Origin: Desulfomonilaceae bacterium
GTDB lineage: Bacteria; Desulfobacterota; Desulfomonilia; Desulfomonilales; Desulfomonilaceae
Reading direction: 5' to 3'
NCBI GenBank assembly: GCA_041662605.1
Contig: JBAZSD010000026.1
Span: forward strand, 1-62,811
Length of the DNA: 62,811 nucleotides
The notes beneath the pieces are model-generated. The model was not told the origin of the DNA. It saw only the letters and a list, made by a program, of their open reading frames with translations, and did not search any database. The position numbers and the translations under genes are program-made. Shown here in pieces: positions 35,124 to 43,832 of the stretch. Positions within the stretch are counted from its first letter, which is position 1; each line of letters starts with the position of its first letter.

Positions 35124-35786
35124 TCAGGCTAGTCTTAAAGACCGCGGCTTGTTGAATTTCGCATAGTCTTTTGGCTCTTTGTAGGTGGAAATAGAGTCCA
35201 GTTCGCCCAGAGCGGCTAGCCGGTTATAAATCAGTATCCATGCGCAGTCGCGATCTCGATCCACTTCACATTTGCCATTTTCCGCTCCGCCGCAAGGACC
35301 GTTGAGGAGACTTTTCGCACACTTGGTGACTGGGCAAATACCTCCCGTTTCGTTCAGTACGCACTCCCCGCACTCCTGACACTGCTCAATAGCCAGGGTT
35401 CCCGCTATGACAGTATCCATGTGTCCAACAGAGTCGAGCGCTATTTTCACCGGGATGGTCAATCCTAGTTCTTCCGTAGCTTGCCGCACAACTTGCAACG
35501 CGCCCCCGCAGCCGAGGACGACAATTGCCTCACTTTCCTTGAGTTGCTTCTCCTTCCCTTCAAAAGACGTCAACGTGTGATTGATGTAACATGTACGTTC
35601 CGGAGTGACCTCAAGGACGATTTCTTTTCCGTGTTTGCGGAGTTCTTCTGCCATGGAAGCAACCTGAGCTTCGCCGCCCGTTTTACAGACCTTTGCGCAT
35701 CCGTTGCAACCGGTAACGATAATCTTGTGGTATTTGCCTAGCGTTTCCAGAATCTCCGCTTCTGGTTTTCTAGCAGTTCCGATCAT
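35124..35786 (-). CDS. metV: MetV-type methylenetetrahydrofolate reductase partner
   Basis: This 220-residue protein belongs to the MTHFR C-terminal zinc/iron-sulfur family. It opens IIVTGCNGCAKVCKTGG and near the end has CQECGECVLNETGGICPVTKCAKSLLNGPCGG, the family's Cys-rich signature. In acetogens MetV binds MetF and is required for its activity. GGAGGATCTG precedes the ATG at 35786, and its start overlaps the tusA-like gene by 17 bases, indicating coupling. Confidence 0.9.
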   Translation of the reverse strand: MIGTARKPEAEILETLGKYHKIIVTGCNGCAKVCKTGGEAQVASMAEELRKHGKEIVLEVTPERTCYINHTLTSFEGKEKQLKESEAIVVLGCGGALQVVRQATEELGLTIPVKIALDSVGHMDTVIAGTLAIEQCQECGECVLNETGGICPVTKCAKSLLNGPCGGAENGKCEVDRDRDCAWILIYNRLAALGELDSISTYKEPKDYAKFNKPRSLRLA

Positions 35787-36096
35787 CAGATCCTCCTGTT
35801 GTCTGTCTCGACACTAGCCGAGGCGAAATGATTGTTTTTTCAACGTGCCTTTTTTTCACGAAGATTCGGTCATATCCGTCCGAATGAAGTAATCCAAGGA
35901 ACTCATGTCCGACGTTGCCGGCCCAAGCTGAAATATCGCCGGGAGCGCCAGGATCGACGGTTTGGATCTCAATTACCTCTCCCGTTCTCAAATGGCCGAT
36001 TCCTTCCTTGGCTTCCAATAGCGGGCCAGGGCATGGGGCCCAGCGCGCGTCAATCACTTTCGCCACTCTCAGCCTTTCCATGTCTAGTCTGTCCAT
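35770..36096 (-). CDS. TusA/SirA-family sulfurtransferase-like protein
   Basis: This 108-residue protein contains the TusA motif DARWAPCPGPLLEAKEGI (Cys-Pro-x-Pro at the start of helix 1), GEVIEIQTVDPGAPGDISAWAGNVGHEFLG and a basic end. TusA-type proteins carry persulfide sulfur or, in anaerobes, appear beside redox enzymes with unclear roles. GGGAGATAATT precedes ATG 36096. It is the first gene of the sigma-54-type unit with metV and metF, an unusual partnership. Confidence 0.85.
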   Translation of the reverse strand: MDRLDMERLRVAKVIDARWAPCPGPLLEAKEGIGHLRTGEVIEIQTVDPGAPGDISAWAGNVGHEFLGLLHSDGYDRIFVKKRHVEKTIISPRLVSRQTTGGSDDRNC

Positions 36097-36139
36097 AATT
36101 ATCTCCCGCCAACTGGCTCCCCATACTTTTCATCAGTGT

Positions 36140-36155
36140 AGCAAGAGGAGTGCCA
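36140..36155 (-). promoter_or_regulatory. Sigma-54 promoter for tusA-metV-metF
   Basis: On the minus strand the sequence TGGCACTCCTCTTGCT is a full match to the consensus TGGCAC-N5-TTGCT. It lies 44 bases before the tusA-like start, and a divergent sigma-54 activator is adjacent. Confidence 0.82.
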
Positions 36156-36262
36156 GATTCTGGGAATTGATTTCCTCTAAAGTGGTCCCGCAATATATAT
36201 GGTCAGCAATGCTTCAGCTTCAACCCATCTCACGGATTTTCAGTAAATTTCTCGATGTGATT

Positions 36263-36329
36263 AACGTCAACTGAAAAAGACTTTCTGGTTGACATATGTA
36301 AAGTAGATGGTTAACGATAGGTTGACGTT
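36263..36329. promoter_or_regulatory. Cluster of GTTGAC repeats, probable activator sites
   Basis: AACGTCAAC (36263-36271) is the exact reverse complement of GTTGACGTT (36321-36329). Further copies GGTTGAC (36287-36293) and GGTTAAC (36309-36315) lie between. The cluster is about 110-175 bases upstream of the minus-strand sigma-54 promoter and directly before the activator gene, so it could serve both activation and autoregulation. Confidence 0.5.
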
Positions 36330-36357
36330 CCCCGTTCCGCTGATGGAGGTTGCAACT

Positions 36358-37731
36358 ATGAATCGTGATGAGATGGTGAACTTCTGGAGAACCATTGTTG
36401 AAACCATGATGGACGGCCTGATGGTGGTCGACGCAGATGGGATGATCGTCTTCGTGAACCGGGCAACCGAAGTGATGACCGGTTACACAAGGGAGGAACT
36501 GATCGGCAGCCTTTGCACGATTCTCAACTGTGATAACTGCTCCGCTAGTTGCAAATCTCCCGCAGGTTTTTCGTGTGATCTGTTTGAAACGAAACGGGTA
36601 GAGAGGCGTAGATGCAACATCAAAAGAAAGGATGGAACCATCTTGCCGATAATGAAGAATGCTTCGGCGCTTATCACCAGTGACGGCAGGATGAACGGAG
36701 CTGTAGAGACACTCATGGATCTGAGTGAAATTGTTGAACGTGACCAGCGCATCGCCTCGCTCAGCTCTATTCTTAAGGGCAGGGACAGTTTCCAGGGTAT
36801 TATTGGGAAATGCCGCGCAATGCAAAGCGTCTTTGACTTGATCACCGACGCGGCTTGGTCTGACGCCCCAATCATCATCTATGGAGAGAGCGGCACAGGC
36901 AAAGAACTCGTAGCTGCGGCTATCCATAATTTGGGGAGGCGAAAGCATGGACCATTTGTCAAAGTCAACTGCGCTGCCCTAAGCGAATCGCTTCTGGAGA
37001 GTGAGCTTTTCGGACATGTGAAGGGAGCGTACACCGGCGCCGACAAAACGAGAAAGGGCCGGTTTGAACTGGCCCATAAAGGGGATATTTTTCTTGATGA
37101 GATTGGCGACATTCCGCTTTCGATGCAGGTGAAGATTCTAAGAGTTCTTCAGGAAAAGGAATTCGAGCGAGTTGGAGACAGCGAGCCAATCAGAGTCGAC
37201 ACTCGGATAATTTCAGCGACTCACTGGGACTTACCTGACAGGATTGGAAAGAATAAGTTCAGAGAAGACCTGTTTTATCGTCTCAACGTCATTCCTATTC
37301 GGCTTCCTCCACTCAGGGAGCGGATGGAAGATCTGGCTTTGCTGGTCGAACATCTGCTTGAAGAAAACCGACTAAAAACAGGTAAGGATATTAAAGATAT
37401 AAACCAGGAAGCAATGGGGATGCTCATGCGTTATCATTGGCCTGGGAATATTCGAGAGGTAATAAACGCCTTCGATTATGCCTTTGTAGTCTGCAGAACT
37501 AATTGCATCGAGGCAGCGAACCTGCCCGAGACCATAAACGGCAATGCGAGGGGGCAGCGTGAGTCACATTTACGAGAGGCTCCAGGAGAACTGGAATTAG
37601 TCATGAACGCATTAAGGCGGTCGAGAGGCAAGAAAACCGAGGCGGCCCGACTGCTGGGGATTAGTCGGCAAGCGCTCTGGAAAAAAATGCTTAAATTGAG
37701 GATCAAACAAGATTTCAGTTTGGACGGTTAA
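36358..37731 (+). CDS. Sigma-54 activator with Cys-rich PAS domain (second)
   Basis: From ATG 36358 (GGAGG at 36344) this 457-residue protein has a PAS domain (about 5-125), AAA+ domain (Walker A GESGTGKE 176-183, GAYTGA 223-228) and Fis-type helix-turn-helix (KTEAARLLGISRQALWKKMLKL). The PAS contains Cys53, 58, 61, 65 and 73 in C-x4-C-x2-C-x3-C, very like the protein at 28381. It is divergent from tusA-metV-metF, whose promoter is sigma-54 type, so it is the likely activator. The extra codons up to 36307 lack a ribosome site. Confidence 0.93.
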   Translation: MNRDEMVNFWRTIVETMMDGLMVVDADGMIVFVNRATEVMTGYTREELIGSLCTILNCDNCSASCKSPAGFSCDLFETKRVERRRCNIKRKDGTILPIMKNASALITSDGRMNGAVETLMDLSEIVERDQRIASLSSILKGRDSFQGIIGKCRAMQSVFDLITDAAWSDAPIIIYGESGTGKELVAAAIHNLGRRKHGPFVKVNCAALSESLLESELFGHVKGAYTGADKTRKGRFELAHKGDIFLDEIGDIPLSMQVKILRVLQEKEFERVGDSEPIRVDTRIISATHWDLPDRIGKNKFREDLFYRLNVIPIRLPPLRERMEDLALLVEHLLEENRLKTGKDIKDINQEAMGMLMRYHWPGNIREVINAFDYAFVVCRTNCIEAANLPETINGNARGQRESHLREAPGELELVMNALRRSRGKKTEAARLLGISRQALWKKMLKLRIKQDFSLDG

Positions 37732-38117
37732 GCGGGAAGCGCCAACACCATTAATGACAGTAAGATTGTCTGGACGCAGATTGGTGGGGCTGTGCGTAGT
37801 TCGTCGTGAAGCGGTCAATTTCCAGCACTTGGCAGTCTTAATTTATGGGGGCCGTGACATCGCTACTGGCGCCGTCTGGAAAAAGATGACAAATGTTGCA
37901 AACGAGACTCTTTTGCGTGGAAGGCATTTAAATAGGCTCCGATGTATGATTAAATAATTTCCCTTTTCAAAAAATAGAGACTATAACACGTTTAGCGGAC
38001 ATAAAAGTTAGCTTGAACTATATTAAACTTAAATATTACTTTTATACTGCAACATCTTGAAACTAAAATTCTATATTACTGTCTATATCTATTAGAATGA
38101 GCTAATTATTACAATTT
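37732..38117. other. Gene-free stretch
   Basis: No supported gene is seen. The right half (about 37950-38115) is AT-rich and probably holds the promoter of the small gene at 38130. A 67-codon frame at 37754-37957 shows no family features. Confidence 0.5.
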
Positions 38118-38129
38118 GTGGAGCCAATA

Positions 38130-38342
38130 ATGGAAACAGCATTCAGAGAATTCGCTCACGTTTTTGAAGATTTCAAGGAAAAATTCCCTCAACATCCGAT
38201 GGTTGACGAAGTCCGAAGTCGGATTGTTGGTGGAAAACTGCCCTCTGACCAATGGCTTCAGACGAAAACAGCAAAAATGAAAAACCTAATGGCCCCTTTT
38301 TGGCTCAAGAAGGATGACTCTAGTGGTGTGGAAGCCGCATAG
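38130..38342 (+). CDS. Small hypothetical protein
   Basis: This 70-residue protein starts at ATG 38130 with GGAG at 38119. It is amphipathic and has balanced charge (METAFREFAHVFEDFKEKFPQHPMVDEVRSRI). It lies 17 bases before the flippase-like membrane protein gene and may be cotranscribed. I recognise no family. Confidence 0.5.
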   Translation: METAFREFAHVFEDFKEKFPQHPMVDEVRSRIVGGKLPSDQWLQTKTAKMKNLMAPFWLKKDDSSGVEAA

Positions 38343-38359
38343 ATTTCTATCCGGTAGAA

Positions 38360-39379
38360 TTGCATGAAGTGATCAATTTGAAGTTAGAGTTTCTTAGCCG
38401 AAAATGTCGGGCGTACAAGGTGTCAAAACGACGACAGTTGTTAACAGGACTGTCCGTCGTTTTAATTTTTTTTATTTTCATATCCTATTACCTGTCTGTT
38501 CACTGGGACGAGTTTTATTCTCTCTGGAGAATTTCTTATCAAGAGACGATTCTCGCCGGAATTTTCCTTTTCCTTGGGTTGCTTCTGAACTGCTATCAAA
38601 TAAATCTCTTTCTTCAGAAATTCAATGTTCGTCTTGGTCTGCTTGAACTCATTTTTGTCACGCATGGGATGATGCTTGGGAACCTCGTGATTCCTATGCG
38701 CGGTGGATCAGGGGGGTTCGCTGTCTATCTAAAAAAAGCTCATCGACTGAATTACCATAAATTTGGAGTCATATACGGTGGAACTGCAATACTAGTAGGT
38801 CTGGTCAGCTCTGTGATGGGTCTGGGCGCTCTCGGTTTTATTGCTATTAAATTCAGAATATTTGAACCGAGTTTAACTGCAATCTTGACCGCTCTCCTCC
38901 TCGGATGCGTTTACTTGACACTATTTACCCCACGCTTAAAAAAAAATGGCGGCGGTAGAACTCTGAATTTCTTGATTCGTATGAATGAATCCTGGGTTGG
39001 TCTTACCAAGGATGTCACTTTATTGATAAAGGTGACTTGCGCTCTAATACTCATAACATTGTTGCAGACACTCTCGCTTTATTTTATTTACCTCGCCATA
39101 GGCAGACCTTTATCGTTTTCAGCTACTTTGATCACTTCTTGCTTAGGGGCTGTAGCCTATCTGGTTCCTATCACACCGGGATCGTTGGGAGTGTTTGACG
39201 CAGTGATTATAGAGGCGCCTCGGCTTCTCGGACTAGACACAACCGCTGCAATAATGGGAGCAGTCTGGTTGAGGATTTTATCTTTTGTGATTTGCCTGGC
39301 GCTTGGCCTACCGGGATTGTTCTATTTTTTTAAAGGAATCCGATCCACCGAACCTGACCCCGGAAGTGAGAAAGGCTGA
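38360..39379 (+). CDS. UPF0104/LPG-synthase-TM family membrane protein
   Basis: This roughly 339-residue protein has eight or so membrane segments and family features PMRGGSGGFAVYLKKAHRLNYHKFG in the middle and AYLVPITPGSLGVFDAVIIEA near the end. The family covers the flippase-like domain of MprF and stand-alone glycan or lipid export factors. No synthase domain is attached, so it acts as a lone flippase-type protein of unknown substrate. The start is uncertain (TTG 38360 or GTG 38369), as neither has a strong ribosome site. Confidence 0.8.
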   Translation: MHEVINLKLEFLSRKCRAYKVSKRRQLLTGLSVVLIFFIFISYYLSVHWDEFYSLWRISYQETILAGIFLFLGLLLNCYQINLFLQKFNVRLGLLELIFVTHGMMLGNLVIPMRGGSGGFAVYLKKAHRLNYHKFGVIYGGTAILVGLVSSVMGLGALGFIAIKFRIFEPSLTAILTALLLGCVYLTLFTPRLKKNGGGRTLNFLIRMNESWVGLTKDVTLLIKVTCALILITLLQTLSLYFIYLAIGRPLSFSATLITSCLGAVAYLVPITPGSLGVFDAVIIEAPRLLGLDTTAAIMGAVWLRILSFVICLALGLPGLFYFFKGIRSTEPDPGSEKG

Positions 39380-39429
39380 ATCCGGATGTAGACGCCAGGT
39401 AATTAGTTTTCCTTAACCCCATACGCTCA

Positions 39430-39675
39430 TCAGACTATCAGTAAGGGCTTCGGCGGTTCCTTAGCTATTCTTTCTCCAAGAGACGACCCGCAACGAGCGC
39501 ATAGATATTCATATTTATCCCCTTCGGGGAGAACTAGCAGGAGCCTTTCCCGGACCGGCATGGACGCCTTGCAATTCGGGCAGTACAATTCCGTAGCTCT
39601 AAGGCCCTCAAATTGTTTCTTGACGGGCACGCCTCGGCCAATATTTTTGTGAGGCTGTTGCAAATATTTCTTCAT
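39430..39675 (-). CDS. Small zinc-ribbon protein
   Basis: From ATG 39675 (MKKYLQQPHKN) this 81-residue protein has paired Cys motifs (YCPNCKASM and CARCGSSLG) about 28 residues apart, as in a zinc ribbon. The C-terminus is basic and Pro-rich. GGGG lies ahead of the start. The upstream in-frame ATG at 39705 has no such support. Role unknown. Confidence 0.6.
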   Translation of the reverse strand: MKKYLQQPHKNIGRGVPVKKQFEGLRATELYCPNCKASMPVRERLLLVLPEGDKYEYLCARCGSSLGERIAKEPPKPLLIV

Positions 39676-39922
39676 ATATACCCCATCACTTGTTTCTGGA
39701 CTCAAGTCTAAACAAAAAAGCGCTTTTCATTGAAAAGGCTCATATGAAAATTAATCCTGAAGGCCTGTAGTTACAAGCCCTAATTTACGATTTGGATTTC
39801 ATAGTTGATATTGACTCCGGCACGTTTTTTGATAACCTGACGAAGAAGCGTATCTAAGCTTTTGGATACACCTGTGGAATGATATAATAAAATAACGACA
39901 AGCATAATTCAGGAGATAACGC

Positions 39923-40846
39923 ATGCGTCGATCAGTAACCAGCTTTTTTACATCACTATCGATTCCCCTAATTTTATCATTATCGTTAATTCTCGATTCG
40001 AGTTCCAGTGCGTTAGCCGCATCAAGGGTCTCGGACAGGATACTGTCGTTTGGGATTCCGACTGACTCCGTAGAAAGTAACAATATTTCCGCCGAAAGTT
40101 CGCGTTATCAATGGGGAGATGAGAAACGACTCTCTCCGGGTTCTATATCTTTAAGGCCTCTTGGGAGAGAAAGGGTCAGAGTGGCGTCGACTGGACGTGG
40201 TCCAAATTCAGTTCTGAGAAACGATTCGGGTCTAGTAGATCCGATTGACAGTTTGGAAGAAGTTGGTAGGCGCGTGGGGGATCCCACCGGTCTGTACAAG
40301 AATTTTCAGATAGAAGTAGAAAAGGCCAAATACAGTGTGAAGCTTTTTGGATTTGGTGAGGATGGTCGAAAAGTTCTGCTTTTCTCATGTAAAGCGGGGC
40401 TTGGTTCATCTGAGTTTCCAACGCCAAGGGGAGCTTTTTACATTGCGCGAATTTTCGACGACAAGCCTCTTTGGATACCTCCTAAGGACAGGGACTGGGC
40501 TTACGGCCAATCTCCGAGCCATTCTGTGTACGGTGGGCACATGATGCCCTTCTATTCTAGACTTCAGGCCGGTCCCGCGCCCAAGAGCGATGACATTAAT
40601 TCGGAACTGGATCTGGTAGCCCCACAAATGAAAATGGTGGATACAGGGGCTTATCGAATACATGGAACAGATTCTCCCTGGAGCGTGGGGTCGGCCCAAT
40701 CACATGGTTGTGTAAGATTGCTCAATTCATCTGTAGCCCAGCTCTCGGACACGCTCAAAATGTACGTCGGCACTACCACAAGAGGCCAGACCCCCAATGG
40801 GCTATACATCAGCCTGGCGCAACCTGTTAGGCTAATTCTCTATTAA
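39923..40846 (+). CDS. Exported L,D-transpeptidase (YkuD domain)
   Basis: This 307-residue protein has a signal peptide (about residues 1-33, SLSLILDSSSSALAA), a low-complexity linker and a YkuD catalytic domain in the second half. The active site reads YRIHGTDSPWSVGSAQSHGCVRLLN, with the family's His and the catalytic Cys in SHGC. It would cross-link peptidoglycan at mDAP-mDAP or attach proteins to it, in the periplasm. It stands alone, with mutL convergent downstream. Confidence 0.92.
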   Translation: MRRSVTSFFTSLSIPLILSLSLILDSSSSALAASRVSDRILSFGIPTDSVESNNISAESSRYQWGDEKRLSPGSISLRPLGRERVRVASTGRGPNSVLRNDSGLVDPIDSLEEVGRRVGDPTGLYKNFQIEVEKAKYSVKLFGFGEDGRKVLLFSCKAGLGSSEFPTPRGAFYIARIFDDKPLWIPPKDRDWAYGQSPSHSVYGGHMMPFYSRLQAGPAPKSDDINSELDLVAPQMKMVDTGAYRIHGTDSPWSVGSAQSHGCVRLLNSSVAQLSDTLKMYVGTTTRGQTPNGLYISLAQPVRLILY

Positions 40847-40869
40847 TCTCGACTTATTAAGGAACTTAA

Positions 40870-42639
40870 TTACTTTCGCCCCATCCGTCTTCTCAATTCT
40901 TCAAACGATAGGCTGACGGAAATTGGTCGTCCGTGGGGACAGACATCCGAGGGCCCGGAACTATTTTCAAGTTGTCTGATTAGGTCCTGAATTTCTGGAG
41001 TGGAAAGCGGGGAGCTTTCCTTTATTGCAGCCTTGCAGGCCAGGCCTCTAAACAGGTCTTTTCTCAATTTTTCCGGATCGGCCCTGAGGCCGGTTTCCAG
41101 CGCGGTGTCCAGGAAGTCCCTGAACAGGGAGTCTAGGTCTACTCCCTGGAGCCATGATGGAATGGATCTAACGAGGAACGAAGTTGACCCGAAATCCTCG
41201 ACCACAAACCCGGCGATTGTCAGAATGCTCATATTTTCTCTAAGGCTCTCGGCTTCGAGGGAAGTCAGTTCTATGACCTGAGGAATGAGCAGATCCTGTC
41301 TTTCGATCACTGGATTGTCTGTGGACGCACTGCATAGTCGATTAAATATGAGTCTTTCATGGGCCGCATGGTGATCCAGAACTACCAGGTTGTGATCATT
41401 ATGTAAGACTAAAAAGGAATTCGGCAATCGGCCAATTACAGTCAACCCCGTTAGCCCTGGACGCGGCTCATCGATCTCTGGTTCTCGCAATGCTTCGCCA
41501 TCTGTATTAGCTACATTCTGACGCTGGTTGAAAATGGGTGTGGATTCCGAACATGTACGTGGCCCGTCACCGGCCAAATATCTATATACGCCGGTCATTG
41601 GCGCCGTTGGTCTTCCCCAACGACTAGCGGAATGTTGATTGTCAACGACTTTACCGATAATAGCGTCATTGACAGCGCTCATGATGAGATTTGAAATGCT
41701 CCCCGGTCTTAGGAAGCGCACCTCAGCCTTCTGAGGATGAACATTCACATCAACTTCATCTGGAGGAGCTTGAATCATTATGATCGCAAAAGGATATCGA
41801 CCTTTTTCCACAAGGTTTGAAAATGCCCTGATCAAAGACGCGTTGACAAGTCTGTCTTTGACCGGCCTGGAGTTGACATAACTGAAGACATATCGGAGAG
41901 ACGAACGGGTGTAAGGGGGCTTGGAAACATATCCGGATAGCCGTGTACCATCCAGTTCATAATCCAACTCGACGAGATTCTCGACAACATCTGATGGAAA
42001 TAGGGTGTGGACGCGTTCCTTGAATGAAGTTGTCGGTTGAGCCTGGAGTTTGGTCTTGGTGTCTTCCGTCAATTTGAATCCTACCGATGGATTAGCAAGA
42101 GCGACCTTCATGAACAGATCATGAATTTGGGCGGACTCAAAGGAGGCTTTTTTTAGATATTTTCGGCGAACCGGTGTATTGAAAAAGATGTTGCGAACTT
42201 CAACCATTGTTCCCCTATTCATGGCAATCGGTTCGTACCCGCTGAGCGTCCCACCTTCAGACAGTATAGATATCCCTAATTCATCAATGTCGTCCTTAGT
42301 GCTCAACTTGATGCGGGAGACCGAAGCGATGCTCGCAAGAGCCTCACCTCGAAATCCCATTGTTGGAATACCTACCAACTCTTTTTCGCATCGCAGCTTT
42401 GATGTAGCATGTCTCTCCAGCGCAAGGAATGCGTCATCGTGGCTCATTCCATGACCATTGTCTTTCAACCTTATGAGCTTCTTTCCTCCATCCTCGATGT
42501 CCAGTTGAATGAAGGAAGCCAGGGCGTCAATGGAATTCTCGATTAACTCCTTGACAACTGATGCAGGCCGTTCGACAACCTCACCGGCGGCGATCCGGTT
42601 TATAACGTTTTCATCAAGAACATGAATTCTGTCAGACAT
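40870..42639 (-). CDS. mutL: DNA mismatch repair protein MutL
   Basis: This 589-residue protein has an N-terminal GHKL ATPase (NRIAAGEVVERPASVVKELIENSIDA; DNGHGM; GFRGEALASI), a transducer domain (VDVNVHPQKAEVRF) and a C-terminal dimerisation domain ending ACKAAIKESSPLS and CPHGRPISVSL. The C-terminal half lacks an obvious DQHAx2Ex4E endonuclease motif (the equivalent reads LDHHAAHERLIF). This matches the common MutL pattern in which DQHAAHER is reported and deserves alignment. It overlaps ruvB by 8 bases and is cotranscribed with it. Confidence 0.97.
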   Translation of the reverse strand: MSDRIHVLDENVINRIAAGEVVERPASVVKELIENSIDALASFIQLDIEDGGKKLIRLKDNGHGMSHDDAFLALERHATSKLRCEKELVGIPTMGFRGEALASIASVSRIKLSTKDDIDELGISILSEGGTLSGYEPIAMNRGTMVEVRNIFFNTPVRRKYLKKASFESAQIHDLFMKVALANPSVGFKLTEDTKTKLQAQPTTSFKERVHTLFPSDVVENLVELDYELDGTRLSGYVSKPPYTRSSLRYVFSYVNSRPVKDRLVNASLIRAFSNLVEKGRYPFAIIMIQAPPDEVDVNVHPQKAEVRFLRPGSISNLIMSAVNDAIIGKVVDNQHSASRWGRPTAPMTGVYRYLAGDGPRTCSESTPIFNQRQNVANTDGEALREPEIDEPRPGLTGLTVIGRLPNSFLVLHNDHNLVVLDHHAAHERLIFNRLCSASTDNPVIERQDLLIPQVIELTSLEAESLRENMSILTIAGFVVEDFGSTSFLVRSIPSWLQGVDLDSLFRDFLDTALETGLRADPEKLRKDLFRGLACKAAIKESSPLSTPEIQDLIRQLENSSGPSDVCPHGRPISVSLSFEELRRRMGRK

Positions 42640-43627
42640 TTAATTTGAAATGCTCATAACTCTTTCTGGTGGCCATTCTTCCCCGTAATGTGCGATCCAA
42701 AAAGCCCTCTTTCACGAGATAAGGCTCATAGACGTCTTCTAAAGTCGCTCCTTCCTCTCCTATGGCCGCTGCAAGCGTGTCGATACCTACCGGACCTCCG
42801 TCAAATTTAAAGATTATAGTTTCGAGCAACCTTCTATCCATAGTGTCAAGTCCAAATTTGTCAACTTCCAGCATGTCAAGCGCCAGTCGAGCCGTCTCAA
42901 GATCTATTACACCGTCCCCTCGGACTTGCGCGTAATCCCGGACTCTTTTAGTGAGCCTGTTTGCAACGCGTGGTGTGGCTCGGGATCGGGCAGCGATCTC
43001 GGAAGCGCCATCTTCAGTGATTTCTATTCTCAGAATCCTGGAGGACCGCTTGACAATCTTTTTGAGTTCATCCTCGGAGTAAAAATCCAAGTGGAAGATA
43101 ATTCCAAAGCGGTCGCGAAGAGGGTTGGATAATAGGCCAGTCCGCGTTGTGGCTCCCACAAGAGTAAATGGAGAAAGTTCAAGCTTTATGGTTCTAGCGC
43201 TGGGCCCCTGCCCAATTATGATATCGAGCCTAAAATCCTCCATGGCCGGATAGAGAATTTCCTCGACTGAAGGCGATAGCCTGTGGATCTCATCAATGAA
43301 TAATACGTCCCCCCTTTCCAGGTTTGTGAGTATGGCCGCAAGGTCTCCCGCTTTTTCAACAATTGGTCCAGATGTCGTTCTGATCTGGGATCCCATTTCA
43401 TTGGCAATTATGTTTGCCAGCGTGGTCTTACCCAAACCAGGAGGACCGTGAAAAAGGATATGATCCAGAGATTCTCCTCTCTTTGATGCGGCTTCAATGA
43501 AAACCGAGAGGTTCTGTTTCAGTTTCTCCTGACCTATATATTCCTCGAGTAGTCTAGGTCGTAGATCTATATCCGATTCCTCATTTTCACGAATTTGTTG
43601 TCCTGAGATAATTCTTTTTTTCTCCAT
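42632..43627 (-). CDS. ruvB: Holliday junction branch migration ATPase RuvB
   Basis: This 331-residue AAA+ protein has LRPRLLEEYIGQEKLKQNL, Walker A HGPPGLGKTTLA, Walker B DVLFIDEIHRL, sensor GATTRTGLLSNPLRDRFG and a winged helix at the end (LVKEGFLDRTLRGRMAT). With RuvA it migrates Holliday junctions. ruvA and ruvC are in the opposite-strand operon starting just upstream, so the resolvasome genes are split across divergent units. Confidence 0.97.
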   Translation of the reverse strand: MEKKRIISGQQIRENEESDIDLRPRLLEEYIGQEKLKQNLSVFIEAASKRGESLDHILFHGPPGLGKTTLANIIANEMGSQIRTTSGPIVEKAGDLAAILTNLERGDVLFIDEIHRLSPSVEEILYPAMEDFRLDIIIGQGPSARTIKLELSPFTLVGATTRTGLLSNPLRDRFGIIFHLDFYSEDELKKIVKRSSRILRIEITEDGASEIAARSRATPRVANRLTKRVRDYAQVRGDGVIDLETARLALDMLEVDKFGLDTMDRRLLETIIFKFDGGPVGIDTLAAAIGEEGATLEDVYEPYLVKEGFLDRTLRGRMATRKSYEHFKLNV

Positions 43628-43753
43628 AATTCCAGTCCGAAGAACACTTTTCCCTTCGTTGAAAGTTGACGCTGTTCATGATACTCAAGAATCCCAGCTC
43701 AGCTAAATTAGCTTTGACGCTTTGTGATTACAAGAGACGGCATATTGTCTAAA

Positions 43754-43782
43754 TTGGAAAACAATTTCAAATATATTATAGT
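43754..43782 (+). promoter_or_regulatory. Likely sigma-70 promoter for yebC-ruvCA
   Basis: TTGGAA at 43754-43759, 17 bases and TATAGT at 43777-43782, about 50 bases before yebC. Confidence 0.45.
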
Positions 43783-43832
43783 AATGTTATCAAAAATGTG
43801 TGAACTAAAACCGTGATCGGAGGGTTGTACGG

